43,231 nt of DNA from Clostridiales bacterium (lineage in GTDB: Bacteria; Bacillota; Clostridia; Clostridiales; Clostridiaceae), in contig JAGHEJ010000080.1 in assembly GCA_017889345.1 (NCBI GenBank), positions 1 to 43,231 on the forward strand, in the 5' to 3' direction. Numbering within the stretch: position 1 is the first letter of the stretch; each line of letters opens with the position of its first letter. Positions 15,921-24,616 of this stretch are shown piece after piece. A model generated the notes under the pieces. The model did not search any database. It worked only from the letters and a program-made list of their open reading frames with translations, and had not been told where the DNA came from. A program made the position numbers and the translations under genes.

Positions 15921-16913
15921 ATGGATATAAATAATAACAAGAAACTTCAGACATCTTCGCTTAGTACAAGCTCTAACTCTTTATCTAAGTCAAATACTAT
16001 AACAAACACTAAAGTTATTAATGATACTTTTGATGATTTATTAAAACAACTTGATGAGGCAGAAAACCCAAAGAAAATGGAGATAAATGATAACGCATCA
16101 AAAAATAGAATCGGAACATCAACTCCATCGACAGTATCGGAAGATTTAACCATATCTCAAAGAAGTGGAAATGTTTATGGTGGACAAACAACTGACAGGG
16201 GAACGAAAATAATTCAACCTGGAGAAGATATGGATAAAAACGCTTTTTTAAGAATTCTTGCAGCTCAAATGGCTAATCAAGATCCAACTCAACCACAAGA
16301 TGGTACAGAATATGTATCTCAATTTGCACAGTTTGCAGCAATGGAGCAGATGTCAAATTTGAATACAACAATGAGTGGATTTGCAGCTCAATCACTTATT
16401 GGAAAAGGTGTAATGCTTAACGCATATGATAAACTTGGAAATGCAATAACTGGTATTGTAAGATCTGTAGCTCAGAGTGGCTCTAAAACATTAGTTGGTA
16501 TTGAGTATTACGATGAACAAGGAAAGCTTGTGATGGGAGAATTTGAAAATGATGACATCGCTAATGTTATTGATGTTCCTGATAATAGGCTTGACTATAT
16601 CAATAATAATATGGCAATGTTAGTTGGCTCAAGCATGATTGATAAAGATATTGAATTTTTGGAAATGTCATCTGATGATTCATCAATAACAAATGAACAA
16701 ATTGATTCACAAGAAGAATCTACGTCTAATGAAAATTCTGATGTAGAACAATACAAAACAAAAACAGGACGAGTAGAAAGTGTTGTAGTTGAAAACTTTA
16801 TGATTCAACTTAGGGTACGTGTATATGAAACTGATGAAATTGAAACAGTTAGTTTAGACAAAGTAATTAGAGTAGATGGAGAAGAATATAAAAATGAAAT
16901 GGTTAGTGAATAA
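15921..16913 (+). CDS. flgD: Hook-capping protein FlgD, extended
   Basis: 330 residues, longer than most FlgD proteins. Start ATG 15921 is preferred because GGAG at 15911-15914 fits it; ATG 15909 overlaps that site. After a Ser/Thr/Asn-rich region (1-95), the FlgD core has KNAFLRILAAQMANQDPTQP (about 106-125) and YVSQFAQFAAMEQMSNLN. A beta domain follows (about 165-225), then an acidic linker, and a final segment (about 280-325) that looks like a second, degenerate copy of the beta domain. It caps the growing hook. flgE would normally follow. Confidence 0.92.
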   Translation: MDINNNKKLQTSSLSTSSNSLSKSNTITNTKVINDTFDDLLKQLDEAENPKKMEINDNASKNRIGTSTPSTVSEDLTISQRSGNVYGGQTTDRGTKIIQPGEDMDKNAFLRILAAQMANQDPTQPQDGTEYVSQFAQFAAMEQMSNLNTTMSGFAAQSLIGKGVMLNAYDKLGNAITGIVRSVAQSGSKTLVGIEYYDEQGKLVMGEFENDDIANVIDVPDNRLDYINNNMAMLVGSSMIDKDIEFLEMSSDDSSITNEQIDSQEESTSNENSDVEQYKTKTGRVESVVVENFMIQLRVRVYETDEIETVSLDKVIRVDGEEYKNEMVSE

Positions 16914-16950
16914 TGATTTAAATAGTTTAACTTTGAAAGGATGAACATAA

Positions 16951-17151
16951 ATGATTGAACTTACAAGAGTTAATGATACAATTTTTTATTTAAATTGCAA
17001 TGAAATTGAAAGGATAGAATTAATACCCGAAACAGCAATAATACTTTTAAATGGAAAAACATATATAGTTAAAAATTCTGTTGAGGAAGTTATAGATAAA
17101 ATCATAAAATTTAATCAAAAAATTAACGTAAATAGAAGGTGTGTAGATTAA
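16951..17151 (+). CDS. swrD: FlbD/SwrD family motility protein
   Basis: 66 residues, matching the FlbD family (SwrD, 71 residues in B. subtilis, needed for flagellar motor power). The start MIELTRVNDTIFYLNCNEIE and the middle PETAIILLNGKTYIVKNSVE are typical. AAAGGATG precedes ATG 16951. In Clostridium it usually lies after flgE and before motA-motB-fliL; here it ends the flagellar run. Confidence 0.9.
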   Translation: MIELTRVNDTIFYLNCNEIERIELIPETAIILLNGKTYIVKNSVEEVIDKIIKFNQKINVNRRCVD

Positions 17152-17163
17152 TTTCTACACACC
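17138..17163. terminator. Hairpin between convergent swrD and the unrecognised minus-strand gene
   Basis: Perfect 10-bp stem GGTGTGTAGA / TCTACACACC with a 6-base loop. It includes the swrD stop codon in the loop region and the stop codon of the opposite gene in its 3' arm. The T runs on either side are weak. Confidence 0.6.
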
Positions 17164-18219
17164 CTTTATTTTATCAAGAGAAGAATATAAATTTCGTATT
17201 AATTTAAGATCGTAAATAACTTTCGCACAATTATTTTGCATTGAATTTATTTTCTCTGGATTTAAATGTGGCTTCATATAATTTATATTTTTTAAATAGT
17301 TGTCCACAAAATCAGAGTAAAGAGAGTGCATCTCCTCTAAAACTTTTATATACTCATCTTTATTTTTATCAATTAGACGTTCTTTTTCAATAAATATTCT
17401 TGAGAAAGTTATTTTCCCATTAGATCCAAGTTCAATAGATTTACTTAAAGAATAATTTTTCAAAATATTGTTTTTATATTCATTAAGTTCAACAATCTGA
17501 CTTTCAAGACTTTCAATAAATTTACTTAAATCTGTTTTTGAAGTATTTGAATCAGTATGGAAATCTACCATTTCTATTAAATCGTTAAAAGTATTTTCTT
17601 TGTACAAAATTAATTTGTCTAGATTAGATATAATTTTTTCACGAGCAATTTCATTTTTGTCTCTTTGATTATTTTGTAGAGTTTCAACGATTCTTGGATT
17701 TGAGAATGAAATGTTTTTAATAACAGATTTTTTATCAGCTTTCTCAACTTCTATAGGATCAGATTCATTTTTCTCATCATTTGTAATTTCTTTAACATTA
17801 ACATTTAAATTAACTTCTTCTTTGATTTCAATATTATCAGAATCATGAGGCTTTATATTTTCAATGTCATTATTAATATCATTATTAATATCATTTCCAG
17901 TTTCATCTACATTTCCAGAAGTTTTAGTAGATAATTTTTCAACGGAAGAGAGGGAATCTTTAACATCAATTAACTCAGCTTTATACTTTGAAAGATTAGA
18001 TCCATGTTTAATAAGAATATCAATCAAATCGTATTTTAAATTCATGTTATTTAAATTACAAATTTCCGATGCTAAGTACAAAATATCTGAATATTTAGCT
18101 TGTATAATTTTTTCTAAATAAGAAAGACGCCTTCTTAAATAATTAATATCGTCTTCTGTGAACGCTAAATTTGCTTTAGATTTATTTTTATCGTTTGTAA
18201 AATATTGGTCTGTTGACAT
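17155..18219 (-). CDS. Unrecognised coiled-coil protein
   Basis: 354 residues from ATG 18219 (GAGGTG upstream on the minus strand); GTG 18231 is also in frame. I do not recognise the family. No signal peptide or membrane segment is visible. A helical N-terminal region (about 10-95) is followed by an acidic, low-complexity region with an NDINND/NDIEN repeat (about 105-165) and a helical C-terminal half rich in Lys, Glu, Asn and Leu (about 190-350). It sits alone on the minus strand between the flagellar and spoVA operons. It could be a lineage-specific cytoplasmic scaffold; function unknown. Confidence 0.8.
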   Translation of the reverse strand: MSTDQYFTNDKNKSKANLAFTEDDINYLRRRLSYLEKIIQAKYSDILYLASEICNLNNMNLKYDLIDILIKHGSNLSKYKAELIDVKDSLSSVEKLSTKTSGNVDETGNDINNDINNDIENIKPHDSDNIEIKEEVNLNVNVKEITNDEKNESDPIEVEKADKKSVIKNISFSNPRIVETLQNNQRDKNEIAREKIISNLDKLILYKENTFNDLIEMVDFHTDSNTSKTDLSKFIESLESQIVELNEYKNNILKNYSLSKSIELGSNGKITFSRIFIEKERLIDKNKDEYIKVLEEMHSLYSDFVDNYLKNINYMKPHLNPEKINSMQNNCAKVIYDLKLIRNLYSSLDKIKGV

Positions 18220-18435
18220 AGAACACCTCACAATTAGAAAATTAACTAATTATTTATATAATAATACAAAATTAAATATAATTCAATAAAAATTAAAATA
18301 TAACAAAATTTATTTAAAAAGTAATTGTTTTGTCAATTAATAACAATGAAGTAAATAAAAGAAAAGTATAAAATACTTAAATTAACTTATAATAATTTTA
18401 AATTAAATTTTATTATGAGGATGGGGGAGTATACT

Positions 18436-18894
18436 TTGGTTGGAGAAGATAAGTTGAAAGAATATTTTAAGTCTTACACAACAAATTTAGAACCTAAACC
18501 AAATTACATAAAACGAATTATAGCAGCGTTTATTATTGGAGGACTTTTTTGTTTAATAGGGGAATGTTTTTTTAAACTGTATGAAAGTTTTGGGTTTGAA
18601 GAATTACAAGTTCGTTCTCTTGGAGCAATCACAATGATATTTATAGGTTCACTTTTAACTGGATTAGGAGTGTATGATAGAATTGGAAATATTGCAGGGG
18701 CAGGAAGTATAGTTCCTATTACAGGTTTTGCAAATGCTGTAACATCTCCAGCTATAGAATTTAAAAAAGAAGGAGTTATATTTGGAACTTGTGTCAAAAT
18801 GTTTACCATTGCAGGATCTGTAATAGTATTTGGTATTTCTTCATCAGTCATAGTTGGGATTATACGCTTTATATACAATAAAATTAGTGGTTAG
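18436..18894 (+). CDS. spoVAC: Stage V sporulation protein AC
   Basis: 152 residues from TTG 18436, which lies six bases after GGGGGAG; the ATGs at 18415 and 18421 lack a ribosome site, and the shorter form matches the usual length (150 in B. subtilis). A short cytoplasmic N-terminus (PKPNYIKR) precedes about four membrane helices, including the conserved GNIAGAGSIVPITGFANAV. It forms a membrane channel for dipicolinic acid with SpoVAD and SpoVAE. GTATA at 18366-18370 and CTTATAA 15 bases later loosely resemble a sigma-G promoter. Confidence 0.93.
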   Translation: MVGEDKLKEYFKSYTTNLEPKPNYIKRIIAAFIIGGLFCLIGECFFKLYESFGFEELQVRSLGAITMIFIGSLLTGLGVYDRIGNIAGAGSIVPITGFANAVTSPAIEFKKEGVIFGTCVKMFTIAGSVIVFGISSSVIVGIIRFIYNKISG

Positions 18895-18905
18895 GTGGGA
18901 TTTAA

Positions 18906-19937
18906 ATGTCTGGAAGTAAGAGAGTTGGATCACAAAGTGTGGAACTTAAAAACAGACCAAAAATAATTGCAGCAACAAGCGTTGTTGGACCTAAGGAAGC
19001 TGATGGACCTCTTGGAGAATATTTTGATATTAAATTGAAAGATGATAAAAATGGGAAAGATACCTTTGAAAAAGCTGAATCAAGTATTCTTCATACATCA
19101 ATTATGGAATGTATAAAGAAAGGAAATTTGAAAGAAGAGGAAATTGATTATTTATTATGTGGAGATTTGCAAAATCAAATAGCATCATCAAATTTTGCAG
19201 CGAGAGATATTAAAACGCCATTTATAGGATTATACGGAGCTTGTTCAACATTTTCATTATCTCTTAGTTTAGGAGCAATGTTTGTTGATGGTGGATTTGC
19301 AAATTATGTTGTAAGTGGAGCATCATCACATTTTAGTTCTGCAGAAAGACAGTTTAGATTTCCTTTAGAATATGGAAGTCAACGAGCTGTTACTTGTCAA
19401 TGGACAGTTACTGGAGCTGGTTCTGTTTTAATAGGTAGTGAAGGAAATTTTCCCGAGGTTACTTATATAACAACAGGTAAGGTTAAAGATTATGGAATAA
19501 AAGATGTTAATAATATGGGGGCAGCTATGGCTCCTTCGGCTGTTGATACTTTATATATGCACTTTAAAGATACAGGAAGAAATCCAAGTTATTATGATTG
19601 TATAGCTACGGGTGATTTAGGAAGATTTGGAAGACAAACAACAGAAATGATGCTTAAGAGTTTAGGATATGATATTTCGAAAAACTATGTAGATTGTGGA
19701 GAAAGTATTTATGATAATGCACGTCAAGATACTTTTTCAGGAGGAAGTGGATGTGGATGCTCTGCTTCTGTATTTACAGGATATTTTTATAAACAATTAA
19801 TGAGTGGAAAAATAAATAAGATCCTTATAGTTTCAACAGGAGCTTTAATGAGTCCTACAAGTTCATTTCAAGGGGAAAGTATTCCTGGAATTGCTCATGC
19901 TGTATCAATAGAGTTTAATAACAGAGGAGGAAATTAA
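18906..19937 (+). CDS. spoVAD: Stage V sporulation protein AD
   Basis: 343 residues, full length. Thiolase-like fold related to ketoacyl synthases, with the family segments YGACSTFSLSLSLGAMFVDG (about 111-130) and a Gly/Cys-rich stretch SGGSGCGCSAS (278-288). SpoVAD binds dipicolinic acid directly and helps its import into the forespore. AGGTGGGA precedes ATG 18906, 11 bases after the spoVAC stop. Confidence 0.96.
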   Translation: MSGSKRVGSQSVELKNRPKIIAATSVVGPKEADGPLGEYFDIKLKDDKNGKDTFEKAESSILHTSIMECIKKGNLKEEEIDYLLCGDLQNQIASSNFAARDIKTPFIGLYGACSTFSLSLSLGAMFVDGGFANYVVSGASSHFSSAERQFRFPLEYGSQRAVTCQWTVTGAGSVLIGSEGNFPEVTYITTGKVKDYGIKDVNNMGAAMAPSAVDTLYMHFKDTGRNPSYYDCIATGDLGRFGRQTTEMMLKSLGYDISKNYVDCGESIYDNARQDTFSGGSGCGCSASVFTGYFYKQLMSGKINKILIVSTGALMSPTSSFQGESIPGIAHAVSIEFNNRGGN

Positions 19938-19938
19938 A

Positions 19939-20301
19939 ATGAATTATGTATGGAGTTTTTTACTTGGTGGAGTTATTTGTGGAATCAGTCAATTTTTAAT
20001 GGATAAATTTAAAATCCTTCCAGCGTATATATTAGTTTCAATGGTTACGTTAGGAAATTTTTTAGCTTTGTTTCCTGGATATGATTTTTTAATTAAGCAC
20101 GCATCTGGTGGAGCTTGCATTCCTATTTTAGGCTTTGGATACAGCTTAGGAAAGGCTGTTATTGATAAAGTAAATGAAACAGGACTTTTTGGAGTTATAA
20201 CAGGAGGATTGACAGGAGTTTCAGCAGGTATAACTTTTGCAATATTTATATCTTTTGTTTTATCATTTATTTTCACCTCAAAAACAAAATCTTTAAGATA
20301 A
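19939..20301 (+). CDS. spoVAE: Stage V sporulation protein AE (SpoVAEB type)
   Basis: 120 residues with three to four membrane helices and the conserved middle GYSLGKAVIDKVNETGLFGV (about 69-88). This is the membrane form of SpoVAE found in clostridia; the C-D-E gene set is the minimal clostridial spoVA operon for dipicolinate transport. It begins one base after the spoVAD stop with GGAGG upstream. A terminator follows. Confidence 0.94.
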   Translation: MNYVWSFLLGGVICGISQFLMDKFKILPAYILVSMVTLGNFLALFPGYDFLIKHASGGACIPILGFGYSLGKAVIDKVNETGLFGVITGGLTGVSAGITFAIFISFVLSFIFTSKTKSLR

Positions 20302-20308
20302 CATTAAG

Positions 20309-20346
20309 AATCCTTTAGATTTAATCTAGAGGATTTTATTTTTTGA
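20309..20346 (+). terminator. Terminator of the spoVA operon
   Basis: AATCCTTTAGAT / ATCTAGAGGATT, 12 pairs with one G-T and a 3-base loop, then a T-rich run. Confidence 0.88.
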
Positions 20347-20413
20347 TTTTGAATAAAACTTAACAAAAAATGAAAAAGTTTAAATAACATTACAAAAATA
20401 GGAAAGTTTAGAG

Positions 20414-22090
20414 ATGAGGGTTTTTGTTTATTATTTCATAAGTGTTATAGCGGGAATTTTAATGGGAATTTCAATGCTAGAAAATAGTTTAATAATTTTT
20501 CTGATTATCTTATCAGTAACGATATACACAATTATTATGAAGGAATTTAAATTTGGATTAAAAATTTCCATTGTTTTATGTTTGTTAATTTCATTTTTAA
20601 ATTTTGTTGGATATTATCAAATTGATAGAAAAGTGGAGAATGAAAATTTTAGAATAGTGAGCAAAACATCTAAAGATGTAATTTTAAAATCTTCATTTCC
20701 TTTTTCGAAAAAATATATAATAGAAGATTTTGAGAAAATTAACGATATAAAAATTGGTATGCTTTTAAATATTTCAGGTGAAATTAAGGAAGTAACTTAT
20801 TATGATATTGGTGTTGTTGGAGAAATTCAAGATTACAAAATAAATTTCGTTAAAAATGATTTTATATATAAATTTATAAACGTTAGACAAGCTATTAAAG
20901 ATTTTTTTGTTGAGGGATTAGGTGAGAAACGTGGAAATATTTTATCAGCACTTACATTTGGAGATGTTGATGGACTTGATAAAAATTATAAAAATGATTT
21001 GAAAACCTTAGGTCTTGTACACATACTTAGTGTTTCGGGATTTCATATGAATTTAATTTTTAGTATTGTGATGAAATTTCTAAGTGTTTATCCATCGCTT
21101 TTGGTTAGCCTTATATATTTATTTTTTATAGGAACAAAAGTTTCTGTAATAAGAGCATTTACGATGATTTTTTTAAAACAATTAGCTCCTAGAGTTTATA
21201 AAAATTATGATGGCATTAATGCTTTATGTTTCGCTGGGGTTTTGATTTTGCTGTTAAGACCCTATGAATTATTTAATTTGGGATTTATATATTCATTTTT
21301 GGCAACAGGAGGAATTTTAATTTTTAATAGTAAAATTTCAAGATATTTATATAAATTGCCAAAATTTATAGGAGATCCAATTTCGCTTATTCTTAGTGCT
21401 CAAGTTTTAATTTTTCCAGTTGTTATTTTAGTTGAAAGAAAGTTAGAGTTTGGATTTTTGCTTTCAAACATATTGTTGGTTCCATTTTATAGTTGTCTAA
21501 TTATTTTGGGAATTTTATTAATGTGTTTTGGGATAATTCCAGTTATTAAAGATTTAATTTTATATTTAATCACATTTGTATTTGATATAATTGATGGAGG
21601 AATTATGTTTATAAAATCTATAACTTTAGATGGGATTTATTTAGAAAATCATATTATTATTTTTATAATTTGTGTGTACATAATTTATTTTATGAGTAAA
21701 AAAATTAATTTTAATAAAATAAAAAACATTCCTGTGGTATTATTTATGGTGTATTTTATTTTTATAAATATGGTTAGTTTAAATATAGAAGTTGGAAAAT
21801 ATTTTGATAAAAACTATGTGATAATTCGAGATGGATTTAAAAATTATATGTATATTGATAAAACTATTAAAAATATAGATTCCCTTGAAACAAAACTAGG
21901 AATAGATAAAAGTTTTCAAAATGCAGATGAAAAAGATTTTAAAATTGGAAATAATAAATTACATATAGATTTTGATGGGAATTATGTTTTTGTAGACATA
22001 GATAGTGAAGAAATTGTTTTTGAAAATTATTCCACATTAAATAGATATTATCAAGATATTTATCCTAAAAAATATTATAGTGTGTTTTAG
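20414..22090 (+). CDS. comEC: ComEC/Rec2-type competence membrane protein, lacking the C-terminal domain
   Basis: 558 residues, against about 750-800 for typical ComEC. N-terminal membrane helices, an OB-like soluble part (about 75-150), then the competence domain with SALTFGDVDG (178-187) and HILSVSGFHMNLIF (203-216), and further membrane helices to about 465. Only about 90 residues follow, with no metallo-beta-lactamase-like motif (HxHxDH). The family forms the channel that brings single-stranded DNA into the cell. No other competence genes are seen here. It is followed by holA, a common neighbour. Confidence 0.9.
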   Translation: MRVFVYYFISVIAGILMGISMLENSLIIFLIILSVTIYTIIMKEFKFGLKISIVLCLLISFLNFVGYYQIDRKVENENFRIVSKTSKDVILKSSFPFSKKYIIEDFEKINDIKIGMLLNISGEIKEVTYYDIGVVGEIQDYKINFVKNDFIYKFINVRQAIKDFFVEGLGEKRGNILSALTFGDVDGLDKNYKNDLKTLGLVHILSVSGFHMNLIFSIVMKFLSVYPSLLVSLIYLFFIGTKVSVIRAFTMIFLKQLAPRVYKNYDGINALCFAGVLILLLRPYELFNLGFIYSFLATGGILIFNSKISRYLYKLPKFIGDPISLILSAQVLIFPVVILVERKLEFGFLLSNILLVPFYSCLIILGILLMCFGIIPVIKDLILYLITFVFDIIDGGIMFIKSITLDGIYLENHIIIFIICVYIIYFMSKKINFNKIKNIPVVLFMVYFIFINMVSLNIEVGKYFDKNYVIIRDGFKNYMYIDKTIKNIDSLETKLGIDKSFQNADEKDFKIGNNKLHIDFDGNYVFVDIDSEEIVFENYSTLNRYYQDIYPKKYYSVF

Positions 22091-22097
22091 AGGTTTT

Positions 22098-23117
22098 ATG
22101 TTAGATTACAATTCTATTATGAAAGAGATAGATGATATAAAAAATTGTTATTTTATATATAGTTATGATCACAAGCTTGTTTTAAAATTTTTAGATAAAC
22201 TTGAAAAAAGAGTAATGGTTAAAGATTTCAGACAATTTAACTATTCGTCATTTAAATTTGATAGCAATTTTAATCTTGAGGAATTTTTTGAGGCGTGTAA
22301 TACGATTCCTATGATGCAAGAAAATAGAGTAGTAGTTTTGGAAAATGCTTTATTTTTAAAGAGAGATTATGAAAATAAAGATATGGTTGATAGGATAAAA
22401 ACATTTTTAAAAAATCTTCCGGAATATTGCATCGTAATTATATTTTATGTTTTTCAAGAACAAGATAAAAATAAGGATAATCTAAATAGTTTCTCTGATA
22501 TTGGGGAAATTTGCAAAATACAAGAATTGAAAGGACAAGACTTTTATAACGAAGTTTCTAGAATTTTTGAAAATCATGGAATTGGTATTAAAGTAAGTTT
22601 ACTTAGATATTTTTGTGATAGAGTTATTAATGATTTTTTCCATATAGAAAATGAAATTTCAAAACTTGAAGCATTTTTAAATGGGAGAGAACTTACGAAA
22701 GAGGATATAGATGAAGTTGTATCTAAAAGTTTTGAACACAATATTTTTATTTTAATAAACAATGTCCTTGAAAATAATTTGAAACAATCTCTTAAAATTT
22801 TTAAAGAGTTAATTAATCAAGGTAAGGAACTGAATTATATTTTTTCAATGTTATCATCGCAATTTTCTAAATTTTTAGATGTTAGAATAATGTTACAAGG
22901 GAATTTAGATAATAACGAAATTATAAAGAAAACAAAGATGAATCCATATGTTTTAAATAACTTTGTAAGATTATCTCGTAAATATTCTTTAAATAAATTA
23001 GTCAATATAATAGATGGATTTTTAAATATAGAATATAAATTGAAAAGTACTTCAGGAATTGACATTATAAACGAACTTGAGAATTACATTGTTTCAATTT
23101 GTACAAATAATAAATAA
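22098..23117 (+). CDS. holA: DNA polymerase III delta subunit
   Basis: 339 residues from ATG 22098 (AGAGG upstream; an earlier GTG overlaps comEC). It is a divergent member of the clamp-loader fold: an N-terminal domain with QENRVVVLENALFL (about 76-89), a helical middle with FFHIENEISKLEAFLNGREL and a C-terminal collar domain. It opens the sliding clamp during loading. comEC-holA-rpsT order is common in Firmicutes, which supports the call. Confidence 0.93.
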   Translation: MLDYNSIMKEIDDIKNCYFIYSYDHKLVLKFLDKLEKRVMVKDFRQFNYSSFKFDSNFNLEEFFEACNTIPMMQENRVVVLENALFLKRDYENKDMVDRIKTFLKNLPEYCIVIIFYVFQEQDKNKDNLNSFSDIGEICKIQELKGQDFYNEVSRIFENHGIGIKVSLLRYFCDRVINDFFHIENEISKLEAFLNGRELTKEDIDEVVSKSFEHNIFILINNVLENNLKQSLKIFKELINQGKELNYIFSMLSSQFSKFLDVRIMLQGNLDNNEIIKKTKMNPYVLNNFVRLSRKYSLNKLVNIIDGFLNIEYKLKSTSGIDIINELENYIVSICTNNK

Positions 23118-23119
23118 CT

Positions 23120-23156
23120 AAAAAATCTAATACCAAAATTTGGTATTAGATTTTTT
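23120..23156. terminator. Bidirectional terminator between holA and rpsT
   Basis: Near-perfect palindrome of 18 pairs, AAAAAATCTAATACCAAA and its complement around a minimal loop, with A and T runs on both sides. It serves both convergent genes and overlaps the rpsT stop codon. Confidence 0.93.
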
Positions 23157-23421
23157 AAGCTTGGGCTTTATTTAATTTCAATGCTAATCTAGATTTCTTT
23201 CTAGCAGCTTTGTTTCTATGTAAAACTCCCTTAGTTACAGCCATGTCTAACGCTTTAGTAACATTAGAAAATTCAGCTTTTGCTCCTTCTATGTCATTGT
23301 TCTCTAAAAGAACTTCAAATTTCTTTATTACAGTCTTTAGAGCAGACTTAATCATTTGGTTTCTTAAAGTTTTAGTTTCAGTAACTTTAATTCTTTTTTT
23401 AGCTGATTTTATATTTGCCAT
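23155..23421 (-). CDS. rpsT: 30S ribosomal protein S20
   Basis: 88 residues starting [20 protein letters not shown], the standard S20 N-terminus, and ending with the basic helix [20 protein letters not shown]. The frame is open further upstream to 23496, but the family start is clear. It binds 16S rRNA in the small subunit body. Divergent from gpr. Confidence 0.97.
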   Translation of the reverse strand: MANIKSAKKRIKVTETKTLRNQMIKSALKTVIKKFEVLLENNDIEGAKAEFSNVTKALDMAVTKGVLHRNKAARKKSRLALKLNKAQA

Positions 23422-23578
23422 ATTATATTTTTCACCATCCTTTAGAATCGAACACAATAATAACGCCATTATATCATTTAATGATAATAAATTCAAGTTA
23501 TTATTAAATAATTTACAAAAATCTACACAAAATAATACGGTGAAAATTAAATTGGCTAATATTTTAAGGAGACAAGTT

Positions 23579-24544
23579 ATGAGTTATAAAGTTGATGAAA
23601 AGGAAGATGTTAGTAGAGAAAATGATTTAAATAAAATTTTTGAGAAAAATCCTTATATAGATTTTAAACAAATTGAACAAGATAATATAAAAATTTCAAA
23701 AATAAGAGTGAAAAATGAGCAAGGTGAAAGAATGCTTGGTAAAAAAATTGGATATTATTCTACTCTTGAATTACCTAAGCTTAGCCATTATGATGCAGAG
23801 ATGATGGACAAGGTCAGTGTAATGTTTGGAGAAGTTCTTAAAGAATTTGTATCTATGACACCGAAAAAGACAGCTCTTGTTGTAGGACTTGGAAACTGGA
23901 ATGTTACACCCGATTCTCTTGGACCTAAGGTTATTTCAAAATTATTTATTACAAGACATTTGAAAGAGTACATGCCTGAATATGTTGGAGACGATATCTC
24001 ATCTGTATGTGCATTATCACCAGGAGTTCTTGGTATAACGGGAATTGAAACAAGTGAAATTGTGAAATCTTTAGTTGATAGAATTAAACCTGATTATGTA
24101 ATTTGCGTGGATTCTTTGGCTGCAAGAAAAGTTTCACGTTTAAATACAACAATACAAATAGGAAGTACAGGAATTAATCCGGGAGGTGGAGTTAATAATC
24201 ATAGGACTCCTTTGAATGAAGAAACCCTTGGAGTTCCTGTTATAGGAATTGGAATTCCTACTGTTGTTGATGCCCTGACAATTGTAAGCGATAGTATAGA
24301 TTCAATTATACGTAGTCTTGTGAAAAAAATAGACGAGCATTATTTAGATAGTGAAGAATTTGATCTTGAAAGTAAGATGCATATAATAAGGAAAAATTTG
24401 TCTAAATCCATGGGAGAAATGATTGTTGCACCCAAAGATGTAGATTCAGTTATAGAATCAATGTCAAAAATGATTGCTATGGGAATTAATATAGCTCTTC
24501 ATCCAAATTTAGATATGGATAATCTGAATAAATTTATAAATTAA
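23579..24544 (+). CDS. gpr: Germination protease Gpr
   Basis: 321 residues from ATG 23579 (AAGGAG upstream); the open frame extends much further upstream but runs antisense through rpsT. Peptidase family A25, which degrades small acid-soluble spore proteins at germination. Conserved parts are [18 protein letters not shown] (about 99-116), the [20 protein letters not shown] region and [10 protein letters not shown]. It is made as an inactive zymogen in the forespore; the N-terminal stretch before about residue 40 would be the propeptide region. rpsT-gpr-spoIIP order is typical of spore-forming Firmicutes. Confidence 0.96.
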   Translation: MSYKVDEKEDVSRENDLNKIFEKNPYIDFKQIEQDNIKISKIRVKNEQGERMLGKKIGYYSTLELPKLSHYDAEMMDKVSVMFGEVLKEFVSMTPKKTALVVGLGNWNVTPDSLGPKVISKLFITRHLKEYMPEYVGDDISSVCALSPGVLGITGIETSEIVKSLVDRIKPDYVICVDSLAARKVSRLNTTIQIGSTGINPGGGVNNHRTPLNEETLGVPVIGIGIPTVVDALTIVSDSIDSIIRSLVKKIDEHYLDSEEFDLESKMHIIRKNLSKSMGEMIVAPKDVDSVIESMSKMIAMGINIALHPNLDMDNLNKFIN

Positions 24545-24579
24545 AAAATAATTTCTTCCAAATAATAATAAAAAAAAAT

Positions 24580-24607
24580 CCTCCTCATATACTTTGGTAT
24601 GAGGGGG
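24580..24607 (+). promoter_or_regulatory. Hairpin enclosing the spoIIP ribosome-binding site
   Basis: CCTCCTCATA pairs with TATGAGGGGG over 10 positions (one G-T) around an 8-base loop. The 3' arm contains the whole spoIIP Shine-Dalgarno GAGGGGG. On the plus strand there is no T run after the stem. Read on the minus strand it is a good intrinsic terminator, with the stem followed by a run of T (complement of the A run at 24570-24578). Either reading is possible. Confidence 0.6.
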
Positions 24608-24616
24608 TTAAACTGG

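Noticed and set aside
15947-16153. Minus-strand open frame inside flgD, and similar short antisense frames throughout
   Set aside because: They overlap well-identified genes, lack ribosome sites and show no protein family features.
18324-18347. ATTGTT/AACAAT hairpin in the spacer between the unknown minus-strand gene and spoVAC
   Set aside because: Six A+T-rich pairs around a 12-base loop are expected by chance in such sequence.
23210-23578. An N-terminal extension of gpr by 123 codons
   Set aside because: The extension runs antisense through rpsT and crosses its start region. Gpr family length and AAGGAG support ATG 23579.
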